Below are positions 18,647 through 26,535 of a stretch of DNA of 64,000 nt, piece by piece. The DNA is from Caulobacter sp. BK020 (GTDB lineage Bacteria > Pseudomonadota > Alphaproteobacteria > Caulobacterales > Caulobacteraceae): the NCBI RefSeq assembly GCF_004342605.1, contig NZ_SLZL01000004.1, positions 265,344 to 329,343 on the forward strand, given 5' to 3'. Position 1 is the stretch's first letter, and every line of letters begins with the position of its first letter. Position numbers and translations under genes: made by a program. The notes beneath the pieces are model-generated. The model was not told the DNA's origin and did no database searches. It saw only the letters and a program-made list of their open reading frames with translations.

Positions 18647-19207
18647 ATGCGCGCTCCCCTCCTCGCCCTGCTCGCCAGCCTCGCGGCCGGCCCTGTGCTG
18701 GCCCAGGCGACCAAGCCGCCGGCCGAGACGCCGACGCCGGTCTCGCCGGTGACTGTCATGCCGCCGACCCAGAAGCCCAAGGTGGTCGCCACCTGGCCCG
18801 CCAATGGCCAGTCGGTCGCCCCGGGCGTGCTGGTGCTGAAGGTGGTGTTCGACCAGCAGATGACGCCCCGCGACTTCGACTACGGCCTGGGAACGGGCGG
18901 CGACAAGCTGAACTGCCTGAAGACGCCGCGGCTGCTGAACGACAACAAGACCTTCGTCCTGCTGTGCACGACCCTGCCGGGCAAGACCTACGCCGTCGCG
19001 CTCAATCCCGACGCCTCTGGCGGCCGGGCGTTCACCAACGTGGCCGAGAACCGCGCCGAGCCGGGCGCCCTGACCTTCACCACCGAAACCGGCGAGCCGG
19101 TCACCAAGCTGCGCGACGCCATCAAGGCCGCGGGCCTGGGCGACCTGGACATGCCCGTCGAGGAAGCGCCGGACCCGTCGCAATCGGGCGCCAAGACGGC
19201 GCCCTGA
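18647..19207 (+). CDS. Exported protein with Ig-like domain
   Basis: A 186-residue periplasmic or surface protein. The ATG at 18647 (MRAPLLALLASLAAGPVLA) opens a clean signal peptide; the upstream ATG at 18611 would bury it. A Pro-rich linker (PPAETPTPVSPVTVMPPTQ) precedes a domain of about 100 residues (VVATWPANGQSVAPGVLVLKVVFDQQM) that looks like the bacterial Ig-like fold of SbsA-type proteins. Two cysteines (LNCLKTP, LLCTTLP) could form a disulfide. The C-terminus is acidic and disordered. The function is unknown. An inverted repeat follows the stop. Confidence 0.75.
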   Translation: MRAPLLALLASLAAGPVLAQATKPPAETPTPVSPVTVMPPTQKPKVVATWPANGQSVAPGVLVLKVVFDQQMTPRDFDYGLGTGGDKLNCLKTPRLLNDNKTFVLLCTTLPGKTYAVALNPDASGGRAFTNVAENRAEPGALTFTTETGEPVTKLRDAIKAAGLGDLDMPVEEAPDPSQSGAKTAP

Positions 19208-19223
19208 CGAAAAAGCATTGGGG

Positions 19224-19268
19224 GAGAGCCGGCCGAATTCGTGCGTCGGGACACCCCGGCCGGCTCTC
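19224..19268. terminator. Inverted repeat after the Ig-like protein gene
   Basis: Perfect 11-bp arms (19224-19234 with 19258-19268) and a 23-base loop. It lacks a T tract, so factor-independent termination is uncertain. Confidence 0.5.
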
Positions 19269-19407
19269 GGCCTGCGGTCGGACCACCCCGTCGGAAAGAG
19301 GCGGCCCGGCGCGTCGGAGGGATCGGGGGGAAGACACCTCGACATCCGCAGGCCCGCCCAGGTTGGAACAACCCGGCCGCCCTGCGCCATCGGGTAAAAC
19401 CCTAGTT

Positions 19408-20172
19408 TCAGCTCCGGTCGGGCCACAGAGGGATGACGCGGTGCTCCTCCTCCGTATCGAGGAGCAGCCGTACGGTCAGGCCGATGCCGCTGGACTCGTA
19501 GACCAGCTTCGCGCCGAGCTGCCGCGCCAGGCCGCGCACCACCCGGAAGCCAAGACCGCCGTCGGTGTGCGGGTCGAAATCATCGCTCAACCCAACGCCA
19601 TCGTCGGTCACCTCGACCACGAGGCCGCCGCCGACCGAGCGGCAGGTTACCTGGATCCGGCCCGCCACGCCCGAGGGGTGGGCGTATTTCAGGGCGTTGG
19701 TCACCAGCTCGCTGACGATCAGGGCGACCGGCGTGGCCTGATCGGCCCGCACCATGCAGCCACCGGTGTCCCGATGGCTGATGACGGTTTCGCCGGCGAA
19801 GCTGACGGTCTGCATCAGGCTGGCGCACAGCTTGGCCAGGAAACGACCCAGGTCGATGCCGTTCTCATCCTCGCCGGGCGCGCCCGACAGCAGGCGATGC
19901 AGCTCGCCGACCGTCTCGATCCGGGCGGCCACCTCCTCCAGGGCGATACAGGCCTCGCGCGCCGACAGGGGCTGGCCGGCCTTCTGCAGGCGGGTGGCTT
20001 GCAGGCGCGTATACCCGGCGATCAGGGCCAGGTTGTTGGCGATGCGATGCTGGGCTTCGCTCAGCCGGTCATCAGACCCGACATGGCGAACGGCCGCATC
20101 GCCGAAGTCTCGGCGCTCGACGTCCATGGCTCGGGGGCTTTCGGTAAGGCGGCAGGATATTCCGTCACCCAC
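19408..20172 (-). CDS. Sensorless histidine kinase (HisKA_2/HWE group)
   Basis: A soluble kinase of about 254 residues. The phosphoacceptor helix is RLSEAQHRIANNLALIAGYT with His in EAQHR, typical of HisKA_2. The ATP-binding domain has N box IVSELVTNALKYAH, G1 DDGVGLSDDFD and G2 GGLGFRVVRGLA. Only about 35 residues precede the helix, so there is no sensory domain or membrane segment; signals must come through a partner. No response regulator is adjacent. Kinases of this class feed the general stress response in Caulobacter, but that link is inference. The start is uncertain: GTG 20172 or ATG 20127. It diverges from the RHH gene at 20470. Confidence 0.88.
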   Translation of the reverse strand: MGDGISCRLTESPRAMDVERRDFGDAAVRHVGSDDRLSEAQHRIANNLALIAGYTRLQATRLQKAGQPLSAREACIALEEVAARIETVGELHRLLSGAPGEDENGIDLGRFLAKLCASLMQTVSFAGETVISHRDTGGCMVRADQATPVALIVSELVTNALKYAHPSGVAGRIQVTCRSVGGGLVVEVTDDGVGLSDDFDPHTDGGLGFRVVRGLARQLGAKLVYESSGIGLTVRLLLDTEEEHRVIPLWPDRS

Positions 20173-20469
20173 ACCTAAGCACGAACGCGATTAAAAAGCG
20201 ACCATTTAATTAGACAAGGAATCGTATCTTTATTTCGCGGACCGCACAGATTATCTCATGTCGGAAACTCGACGGACAACTAACCTATATAATGCCCTTT
20301 AATCACTTGGAGTATGCTCAGCGCATGCCGCCTGTCGCGCAAAATGAGTAAGTGGCGCATTTGGGGCCAAGTACGGCCTTTGCGTGTCCCTGGAACCCGA
20401 TGGCGACGCTCGTGCGTTAGCTCCACCGGACAAGAAGGAGAGCCGCCCCTCGCCGGGGGCCGAGACCTG
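20173..20469. other. AT-rich divergent promoter region
   Basis: About 297 bases between the histidine kinase and the RHH gene, clearly poorer in GC than the surroundings. TATAAT at 20288-20293 is a perfect -10 hexamer on the plus strand, but no good -35 lies 16-18 bases before it. No gene is seen. Confidence 0.4.
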
Positions 20470-20715
20470 ATGAACGACCTGACCCGACCCGAACGCCTGC
20501 AGATCATGCTCACGCAGGAAGAACTCGCCGCATTGGACGACTGGCGCTTCGCGCGCCGCATGCCCAGCCGCGCCGCCGCCGTGCGCGAGCTGCTCAAGCG
20601 CGGCCTGGAGGCCGAGGGCGTCCAACTGGCCGACGGCAAGATGCGCTCGCGCGACTTCGGCGTGGTCGAAGGCCCGATGCGTTCGACAGGTTCGGGCGCC
20701 GACGGCGAAGGCTGA
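20470..20715 (+). CDS. Small ribbon-helix-helix family protein
   Basis: An 81-residue protein starting at ATG 20470 (MNDLTRPERLQIMLTQEEL). The pattern of a strand (LQIMLTQEELAAL), a turn and two helices (WRFARRMPSRAAAVRELLKRGL) is that of CopG/Arc-type ribbon-helix-helix proteins, which bind DNA as dimers. The C-terminal 30 residues look disordered. Orphan RHH proteins of this size are common in Caulobacteraceae, and no toxin gene lies next to it, so an antitoxin role is not supported. The longer frame from 20314 has atypical codons and no ribosome site. Confidence 0.75.
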   Translation: MNDLTRPERLQIMLTQEELAALDDWRFARRMPSRAAAVRELLKRGLEAEGVQLADGKMRSRDFGVVEGPMRSTGSGADGEG

Positions 20716-20821
20716 TCTCGGCGGCCGGCGCCATGACTTCGCCGTGGTGACGCGCTTGAACGCGTCCCCGGGCCAAGGTTAAGGTCCGACGCTGTTTCTC
20801 CAACTTCAGAGACCTCCCCCC

Positions 20822-20956
20822 ATGCGCAAGATCGTGATCCTCGCCACCGTGGCCGCCGCCCTGATGGTTTCGGCCTGCAACACCGTCGCCGGCGTCGGTC
20901 AAGACGTGTCGGCCGCCGGCCGCGCCGTGACCAACACCGCCAAGGACGCCAAATAG
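20822..20956 (+). CDS. Entericidin-family small lipoprotein
   Basis: A 44-residue protein. A lipoprotein signal (MRKIVILATVAAALMVSAC) has lipobox VSAC, and the mature part (NTVAGVGQDVSAAGRAVTNT) carries the entericidin EcnA/EcnB pattern TVxGxGxDxxxxG. Entericidins are tiny membrane lipoproteins linked to envelope stress and, in enterics, to a toxin-antidote pair. Only one member is present here, so a pair is not supported. A near-perfect hairpin (20974-20999, loop ACAA) follows the stop and may terminate it. Confidence 0.88.
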   Translation: MRKIVILATVAAALMVSACNTVAGVGQDVSAAGRAVTNTAKDAK

Positions 20957-21255
20957 TCGCAGGATCGAGGGTTGCGGACTTCGGACAACCGGAGTCCGCG
21001 AACCGCGATATAGTTAAGCTGTCGCGCGGTGCAGCTTCGCCTGCGTCGGGTTTTTCCAGGGCGCGTGGCGACTTACCCACAGAACGCCGTAATAGGTGTG
21101 GTTAACCAGCCTTCGGTAACGATATTTGTATTGCTCGCCTTTCGAGCGAATTCTTCATCCAACGGCCGTTCATCTCAACGAAATCTGATTCAAAATGGCG
21201 CATGCGACCGTGCGCCCCCTTTTCCTGACCACGCGGCGGAGTCATATCCACGCCC
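20957..21255. other. Intergenic region with hairpin, no gene
   Basis: Contains an 11-bp hairpin with one G-T pair (20974-20999), then about 180 bases of lower GC content leading to the DUF983 gene. No supported reading frame or RNA is seen. Confidence 0.45.
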
Positions 21256-21654
21256 ATGAACGAGCAGACCTCCTCCTGCCCGCCTCCGGTCAGCATGCTG
21301 ACCGGCATGAAGCGCGGCGTCCGCCACCGCTGTCCCAACTGCGGCGAGGGCCGGCTGTACACGCGTTACCTGAAGGTGGACCTCGACTGCGAGGTCTGCG
21401 GCCACGACCTGGCCCGCTATCCGGCCGACGACGGCCCGGCCTATTTCACGATCCTGATCATCGGCCACCTGGTCGTCGCCCCGCTGCTGCTGTTCCCGTT
21501 CATCTGGAAGATGTCGCCGGCCCTGGTGGTGCCGCTGACCGTGCTGCCGCTGGCCGCCCTGACCCTGCTGCTGCTGCCCCGCGTCAAGGGCGCGGTGATC
21601 GGCGCCCTGTGGGCCGTGGGCCTGCGCAAGGCCGAAGACTGCCCGGGCGGCTAA
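21256..21654 (+). CDS. DUF983 membrane protein with zinc-ribbon motif
   Basis: A 132-residue protein. The N-terminal RHRCPNCGEGRLYTRYLKV and CEVCGHDL supply two CxxC pairs for a zinc ribbon. Two membrane segments follow (YFTILIIGHLVVAPLLLFPF and VVPLTVLPLAALTLLLLP). The PADDGPAYFTI motif before the first segment is characteristic of DUF983, an alphaproteobacterial family of unknown role. The ATG at 21256 fits the domain start. The DUF3309 gene lies about 100 bases downstream on the same strand. Confidence 0.92.
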   Translation: MNEQTSSCPPPVSMLTGMKRGVRHRCPNCGEGRLYTRYLKVDLDCEVCGHDLARYPADDGPAYFTILIIGHLVVAPLLLFPFIWKMSPALVVPLTVLPLAALTLLLLPRVKGAVIGALWAVGLRKAEDCPGG

Positions 21655-21751
21655 GGCCGGCTGGGCGGCGTTTCGGAACCTCTGCCGAACTTCTTGCATT
21701 CCCTCCGCCTGCCCCCGACGCGCGGGGCGCTCGGATGCAACGGAGACGGAC

Positions 21752-21907
21752 ATGCTCGGCACGATCCTCATCATCATCCTGATCCTGGCCCTGATCGGCG
21801 CCCTGCCGACCTGGGGTCACAGCCGGTCGTGGGGCTATTACCCCTCCGGCGGCCTGGGCCTGATCCTGATCATCATCATCATCCTGGTCCTGATCGGCAG
21901 AATCTAG
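21752..21907 (+). CDS. DUF3309-family small hydrophobic protein
   Basis: A 51-residue protein with a good ribosome site (GGAGACGGAC) just before ATG 21752. It has two Ile/Leu-rich membrane segments (ILIIILILALIGALP and LGLILIIIIILVLIGRI) joined by WGHSRSWGYYPSGG. The PxWxHSRxWGYxPSGG core is the DUF3309 hallmark. It is probably an inner-membrane peptide; proteins of this family are often stress-induced, but their job is unknown. Confidence 0.88.
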   Translation: MLGTILIIILILALIGALPTWGHSRSWGYYPSGGLGLILIIIIILVLIGRI

Positions 21908-22012
21908 CGCACGGGGGAAGGCCCGCCCGCGTGTCCTCGACCGTGCGGGCGCCCTTTCCCCGGCGGCCCATGTTCGCCTAAGGTCCCTCCCCAACGACAC
22001 AGGGGGGACGAC

Positions 22013-23464
22013 ATGACCGACACCGTTGGGGCGACGTCGCCAGAGACGGTCGCGCCCTTGAGCGCCTGGCGCCGAACCCGGGCCATCCTCGGCGGATCGG
22101 CCGGCAACCTGGTCGAGTGGTACGACTGGTTCGCCTATGCGGCCTTCTCGATCTATTTCGCCAAGGTCTTCTTCCCCAAGGGCGACCAGACCGCCCAGCT
22201 GATGCAGACCGCCGCCATCTTCGCCGTCGGCTTCGGAGCGCGCCCCGTCGGGGCCTGGCTGATGGGACTCTATGCCGACCGCAAGGGCCGCAAGGCCGGC
22301 CTGACCCTGGCGGTGGGCCTGATGTGCTTGGGCTCGCTGACCATCGCCCTGTGCCCCGGCCACGCCAAGATCGGCGACGCCGCGCCGGTGATCCTGCTGC
22401 TGGCCCGCCTGCTGCAGGGCCTGTCGGTCGGCGGCGAGTACGGGGCCAGCGCCACCTATATGAGCGAGATGGCCGGACGGAAGCGGCGCGGCTTCTGGTC
22501 AAGCTTCCAGTACGTCACCCTGATCATGGGCCAGTTGGTCGCCGCCCTGGTGCTGGTGATCCTGCAAAACAGCCTGAGCAAGGCGGATCTGGCCGAATGG
22601 GGCTGGCGCGTTCCGTTCCTGGTCGGCGCGGCGCTGGCCGTGGTGGTGTTCTGGATCCGCACAGGCATCGAGGAAAGCGCCTCGCACCAGAACGCCGGCG
22701 CCCGCGACCCGGTCAGCCGCCGACAGGTGGCCTGGGTCTGCGGCCTGCTGCTGGCGACGGTCGCCGCCATGATCATCGGCTTCACCGAGGCGCCGTTCGC
22801 CGCGACGGCGCAGTACGGCGCGGTGGCGCTGCTGGTCGCCACCTATGTCGCCCTGGCCGCGCCCCTGGTCTCGCGCCACCCCCGGCAGACCCTGGCGATC
22901 ATCGGCCTGACCGCCGCCGGCTCCTTGGCCTTCTACGCCTACACCACCTACATGCTGAAGTTCCTGGTCAACACGGCGGGGTTCGACAAGGCGACGGCCG
23001 GCGCGATCAACCTGGCCACCCTGGCGGGCTTCATGCTGATCCAGCCGCTGTTTGGCTGGGCGTCGGACAAGGTCGGCCGCAAGACCATGCTGGTCTTCGC
23101 GTTCGGCGTGGGCGCCCTGATCGCCTGGCCGGTGTTCAGCCTGACCGCCAAGGCGACCAGCCCGGCCGTCGCCTTCGGCCTGATCTTCGCCGCCCTGTTC
23201 GTGCAGTCGGGCTACACCGCCATCAGCGCGGTGGTGAAGGCCGAGCTGTTCCCGGCCCATGTCCGCGCCCTGGGCGTGGCCCTGCCCTACGCCATCGGCA
23301 ACGCCGCATTCGGCGGCACCGCCGAATATGTCGCCCTGTGGTTCAAGCATCAGGGCCAGGAAAGCGGCTTCTACCTCTATGTGTCGGCGATCATGGCCGT
23401 GGGCCTGGTCGTGGCGCTGCTGCTTCGGGACACGGGCAAGACCAGCCTGATCCTCGAAGACTGA
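22013..23464 (+). CDS. MHS-family MFS transporter, KgtP-like (2-oxoglutarate/dicarboxylate:H+ symporter)
   Basis: A 483-residue, 12-segment inner-membrane carrier of the metabolite:H+ symporter family. Marks include the early GNLVEWYDWFAYAAF, the inter-helix GLYADRKGRKAGLT, and LARLLQGLSVGGEYGASATY. The last is nearly the KgtP version (LLARLxQGLSVGGEYGxSATYMSE), which points to 2-oxoglutarate or a similar organic acid. It starts at ATG 22013, about 100 bases after the DUF3309 gene. The substrate is an inference from similarity; no catabolic enzyme lies alongside. Confidence 0.9.
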   Translation: MTDTVGATSPETVAPLSAWRRTRAILGGSAGNLVEWYDWFAYAAFSIYFAKVFFPKGDQTAQLMQTAAIFAVGFGARPVGAWLMGLYADRKGRKAGLTLAVGLMCLGSLTIALCPGHAKIGDAAPVILLLARLLQGLSVGGEYGASATYMSEMAGRKRRGFWSSFQYVTLIMGQLVAALVLVILQNSLSKADLAEWGWRVPFLVGAALAVVVFWIRTGIEESASHQNAGARDPVSRRQVAWVCGLLLATVAAMIIGFTEAPFAATAQYGAVALLVATYVALAAPLVSRHPRQTLAIIGLTAAGSLAFYAYTTYMLKFLVNTAGFDKATAGAINLATLAGFMLIQPLFGWASDKVGRKTMLVFAFGVGALIAWPVFSLTAKATSPAVAFGLIFAALFVQSGYTAISAVVKAELFPAHVRALGVALPYAIGNAAFGGTAEYVALWFKHQGQESGFYLYVSAIMAVGLVVALLLRDTGKTSLILED

Positions 23465-23508
23465 CGCCGCCCTTTCCCCGACTCCCGTTCCGGACCTAAG
23501 TTCGCCCC

Positions 23509-24330
23509 ATGCATGCTTCGCTTTCCCATGCCCTGTCCAAGCAGTTCCTGGCCTTGCCGCTCATCGACCTGCTGGTCCTGGCGTTCTTCCTGTTCTGCTG
23601 GCTGTTCTACGAGCCGATGCTCAAGCGGCTGGGCCGGGAGCGGAACGTCATCAACACCGACATGACGGTGATCCGCCGCCGGTGGATGGCCGAAATGGCG
23701 GTGCGGGAGATCGCCCTGCTGGACGGCCAGCTGCTGGGCCACGCGATCAACTCGGCCTCGTTCTTCGCGTCGAGCAACCTGATCCTGATCGCCGCGGCGG
23801 CCGGGGTGCTGTTCGGCGGCGACAGCGCGCTCAAGAGCATCGAGGGCCTGGCCGTGCTGGCCCCCGCCTCGACCCTGGTGTTCCAGATCAAGCTGGGCGT
23901 GGTGCTGATCGCCCTGGCGCGCGGCCTACTCGACTTCATCTGGGCGATCCGCCAGATGAACTACTGCCTGGCCGCCATCGGCGCGACGCCGATGTGGTCG
24001 CCGCGCCCAGTGCTGGACGAATATGCCGAGGCGACAGGCGCGATCCTCAACCCCGCCCTGTCGGCCTTCAACGCCGGGGTGCGCGGCTATTATTTCGCCC
24101 TCGCGGCGGCGGCCTGGCTGCTGGGCCCCGTCGCCTTCGCCGTGGCGACCGGCGGCGCGATGGCCCTGCTGCTCTGGCGCCAGCGCCGCAGCCCCGCCTC
24201 GGCCGCCGTGCGCAAGCTGCGCCAGATTCTGGAGCGCCACCCCGTGGTGGTGGGCCCGCACCTGGAGCGCAGGCACGCGAGCAAACCCAAGCCGCCGCGC
24301 GCCGGACCGCAGCCTCGCGACCTGGATTAG
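23509..24330 (+). CDS. DUF599 membrane protein
   Basis: A 273-residue inner-membrane protein with about four to five hydrophobic segments (LIDLLVLAFFLFCWLFY, FASSNLILIAAAAGVLF, LVFQIKLGVVLIALARGLLD, GYYFALAAAAWLLGP). The arrangement RRRWMAEMAVREIALLDGQL followed by NSASFFASSNLIL is the DUF599 pattern. The C-terminus is basic and Pro-rich. The function of the family is unknown. Its TAG stop overlaps the TAA stop of the convergent MmcQ/YjbR gene within 4 bases. Confidence 0.9.
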   Translation: MHASLSHALSKQFLALPLIDLLVLAFFLFCWLFYEPMLKRLGRERNVINTDMTVIRRRWMAEMAVREIALLDGQLLGHAINSASFFASSNLILIAAAAGVLFGGDSALKSIEGLAVLAPASTLVFQIKLGVVLIALARGLLDFIWAIRQMNYCLAAIGATPMWSPRPVLDEYAEATGAILNPALSAFNAGVRGYYFALAAAAWLLGPVAFAVATGGAMALLLWRQRRSPASAAVRKLRQILERHPVVVGPHLERRHASKPKPPRAGPQPRDLD

Positions 24331-24674
24331 AGCCCGATCTCCGCTCGCGCCTTGCGGGTCAGCTTGGCGGCGATCAGGCCGTGCGCCGTCTTCAGCCAGT
24401 CGGCGACCTCATCGTCATCCTGAGCGGCCAGGTCGGCGATATGCAGCCACTTGGCGCGGGCCAGATAGGGCGCGGGCATGGCCCTCCCCGTCTCGCTGAG
24501 CACCTCGAACGCCACGTCCGAGGCCTTGAACGAGAAGCCGCCCGCCCCCACCGCCCCGCCCAGCACGGCGAACATCTTGCCGCCCACCTTATAGACGTGG
24601 TCGTCGCCCCACTGGATCGTCATCGTCGCGCCCGGCAGGGCCAGGGCCGCGGCATGGAAGGCTTCGGGGGTCAT
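24327..24674 (-). CDS. MmcQ/YjbR family protein
   Basis: A 115-residue cytosolic protein. The start MTPEAFHAAALALPGATMT, the middle VYKVGGKMFAVLGG and the late WLHIADLAAQDDDEVADWL are the three conserved blocks of the MmcQ/YjbR family. This is a double-wing fold sometimes described as DNA-binding but without proven function. Length is normal. It lies between a convergent DUF599 gene and a 127-bp intergenic repeat that separates it from msrA. Confidence 0.93.
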   Translation of the reverse strand: MTPEAFHAAALALPGATMTIQWGDDHVYKVGGKMFAVLGGAVGAGGFSFKASDVAFEVLSETGRAMPAPYLARAKWLHIADLAAQDDDEVADWLKTAHGLIAAKLTRKARAEIGL

Positions 24675-24703
24675 GATACAATCCTGAAAACACAGCCACT
24701 AAC

Positions 24704-24830
24704 CCGCTCATCCCGGCGAGTGCCGGGACCCAGATCCAATGGCTGTGGGGATGATTGGAAGAACTCAGCGCTCGTGGAACTCGCCTCAGCGCCATTCCAT
24801 CTGGGTCCCGGCATTCGCCGGGATGAGCGG
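24704..24830. repeat. Intergenic inverted repeat, CGCTCATCCCGGCG family, copy 1
   Basis: A 127-bp element. The outer arms begin CCGCTCATCCCGGCGAGTGC and end in the reverse complement form (GCATTCGCCGGGATGAGCGG). Each arm itself contains a smaller hairpin ending in GGGACCCAGAT. A second copy is at 27550-27670. Such units are common between genes in alphaproteobacteria. Confidence 0.88.
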
Positions 24831-24838
24831 AATTAAGG

Positions 24839-25492
24839 TCATGCCTCCACCCCGGTCCCGATCGGGCAGGCGACACCCGTGCCACCGATACCGCAATAGC
24901 CGTCGGGGTTCTTGGCCAGGTACTGCTGGTGATAGTCCTCAGCGAAGTAGAACGGCCCGGCCGCGCCGATTTCGGTGGTGATCGTCCCCAGCCCCTGGGC
25001 GTTCAGGGCCTGCTGGTAGGCCTCCTTGGAGGCCACCGCCGCAGCGGCCTGGGCGTCGGAGGTCACATAGATCCCCGAGCGGTATTGCGTGCCGATATCG
25101 CCGCCCTGGCGCATGCCCTGGGTCGGGTCGTGATTCTCCCAGAAGGTCTTGAGCAGGGTTTCGTAGGTGACGACGCGCGGGTCGAACACCACCTGCACCA
25201 CCTCGGCGTGACCCGTGCGGCCGGTGCAGACCTCCTCATAGGTCGGGTTCGGCGTGATCCCGGCCGCATAGCCGGCGGCGGTCACGTGCACGCCCGGGAT
25301 CTTCCAGAACACCCGCTCCACGCCCCAGAAACAGCCCATGGCCAGCACCGCGACTTCCATGCCGTCGGGATAGGGCCCTTTCAGCGCATGGCCGTTGACG
25401 AAGTGGGTCCGGGCGGTCGGGATCGCCGCGGCGCGTCCTGGCAGGGCGGTGTCGACGGTCGGCATGTCGAGGGTCTTGGAGGCGGAGGCCAT
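24839..25492 (-). CDS. msrA: Peptide methionine-S-sulfoxide reductase MsrA
   Basis: A 217-residue enzyme that reduces the S epimer of methionine sulfoxide in oxidised proteins. The nucleophile is Cys54 in [19 protein letters not shown] and the [14 protein letters not shown] block are family hallmarks. Recycling cysteines are Cys200 (GYCGIGG) and Cys209 (VACP), as in the three-cysteine E. coli class. About 45 residues precede the core, as in longer MsrA forms, and they show no clear signal peptide. It is monocistronic, separated from the MmcQ gene by a repeat. Confidence 0.97.
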   Translation of the reverse strand: MASASKTLDMPTVDTALPGRAAAIPTARTHFVNGHALKGPYPDGMEVAVLAMGCFWGVERVFWKIPGVHVTAAGYAAGITPNPTYEEVCTGRTGHAEVVQVVFDPRVVTYETLLKTFWENHDPTQGMRQGGDIGTQYRSGIYVTSDAQAAAAVASKEAYQQALNAQGLGTITTEIGAAGPFYFAEDYHQQYLAKNPDGYCGIGGTGVACPIGTGVEA

Positions 25493-25646
25493 GGCGAAAT
25501 CCCGGGATCGAAACGGAGGCCTCGATCCTAAGGCGTTCGCGATCGCGTTTCACCTCGCATGGCCGCTTGCCCCCGCAATCGTCCTGAGTATATTGCGCCC
25601 CTTCCTGCGTCGGGGGTCTCAACCGCCTTCCGCATCTGGTGCGCAT

Positions 25647-25736
25647 GGTGAGGTGGCCGAGTGGTTGAAGGCGCACGCCTGGAACGCGTGTATAGGGGAA
25701 ACTCTATCGAGGGTTCGAATCCCTCTCTCACCGCCA
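25647..25736 (+). tRNA. tRNA-Ser (anticodon GGA)
   Basis: A 90-nt class II tRNA with encoded CCA. The acceptor stem is GGTGAGG paired with TCTCACC. The D arm is GCCGAGTGGTTGAAGGC, and the anticodon stem CACGC/GCGTG holds loop CTGGAAC with GGA at 25681-25683. A long variable arm (TATAGGGGAAACTCTATC) precedes the T arm GAGGGTTCGAATCCCTC. It reads UCC and UCU serine codons. Confidence 0.97.
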
Positions 25737-26076
25737 CCGCTCCCCTTTAAATTTGACATCGGGACGCGACGTCCCCATCTGACCTTCACCGGCCGCGAAC
25801 AGATCGCGCCGGACGCCTGACCACAGGCTTCTGATCTCCAGGCTCGCGCGCAGCGCCAAGTCCTGGAGCGAACCGGAAAATCCCGCCCTCGCCTCCGAAC
25901 CGGCCGTAAAGCAGCCCGCACTGGCTTGACGTCACCTGCGATCCGGACCGGCGATAGGGTTTTCCCGAAGCTTCTGGTCTTCCCGGGCGCCGCCCTGAGG
26001 CGCGCGCCCTCCCGAGCCTCCACCAGCCTGCGCTGAGGTGCCGGCCAACGGCTCCAGACACATCCAGAAAAGCATC
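25737..26076. other. Intergenic region between tRNA-Ser and rnk, no gene
   Basis: About 340 bases. TTGACG occurs near 25926 but no -10 at a usual distance is convincing. A short T run after the tRNA and CG-rich stems near 25990-26010 are the only features. tRNA genes are common integration sites, but I see no integrase or duplicated tRNA end. Confidence 0.4.
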
Positions 26077-26478
26077 ATGAACATTCAACATCATTCCCCC
26101 GAAGCCTTGCCCGCGGTCTATGTGACCGAGACCGACTTCGAGATTCTCTCCAACCTGGCCGACGCGGCCGCCGGCCGCGCGCCGGGCGGCCGCGTGCTGG
26201 CCGGCGAAATGGCCCGCGCCGTGATCGTCGAGCCCGGCGAAGCGCCGCATCCCTTCGTTCGCATCGGCTCGCGCGTCGCCTACCGCGACCTGTCCAGCGA
26301 CCAGACCCGCATCGTCCACGTCAGCCTGCCGCGCGACGCCAGCATCGACGAGGGCCGCATCTCGGTGCTCAGCCCGGTAGGGGCGGCCCTGATCGGTCTG
26401 ACCGCCGGCGAGGCCTTCCACTGGACCGACCCTGAGGGCCGGGCGCGCGGCGTCCGGGTGCTGGCGGTCCAGGACTGA
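26077..26478 (+). CDS. rnk: Rnk-type regulator of nucleoside diphosphate kinase (GreA/GreB C-terminal domain)
   Basis: A 133-residue protein, the Rnk length. A short N-terminal helix region (TETDFEILSNLADAA) is followed by the GreA/GreB C-terminal FKBP-like domain (VRIGSRVAYRDLSSDQTRIV, ISVLSPVGAALIGLTAGEAF). Rnk-type proteins bind RNA polymerase in the secondary channel region but lack the long acidic-tipped coiled coil that gives Gre its cleavage activity. I start at ATG 26077 (MNIQHHSPE); the upstream frame shows no ribosome site. It stands alone with its own upstream region. Confidence 0.9.
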   Translation: MNIQHHSPEALPAVYVTETDFEILSNLADAAAGRAPGGRVLAGEMARAVIVEPGEAPHPFVRIGSRVAYRDLSSDQTRIVHVSLPRDASIDEGRISVLSPVGAALIGLTAGEAFHWTDPEGRARGVRVLAVQD

Positions 26479-26535
26479 CGCCCGGCGCCGGTCCGGACTG
26501 TCGCCGCGCCCCGGGCCGGTGCTATGGCTCGGCGC

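Noticed and set aside
20173..20469. CtrA sites (TTAA-N7-TTAA) in the AT-rich promoter
   Set aside because: TTAA words occur but at spacings of 11 or more, not 7.
20470..20956. Toxin-antitoxin pair of RHH protein and entericidin
   Set aside because: The RHH gene is not coupled to a toxin; the entericidin is a separate lipoprotein gene with its own start about 100 bases away.
25647..26076. tRNA-Ser as an integration site
   Set aside because: No integrase nearby and no repeated 3' tRNA segment found downstream by eye.
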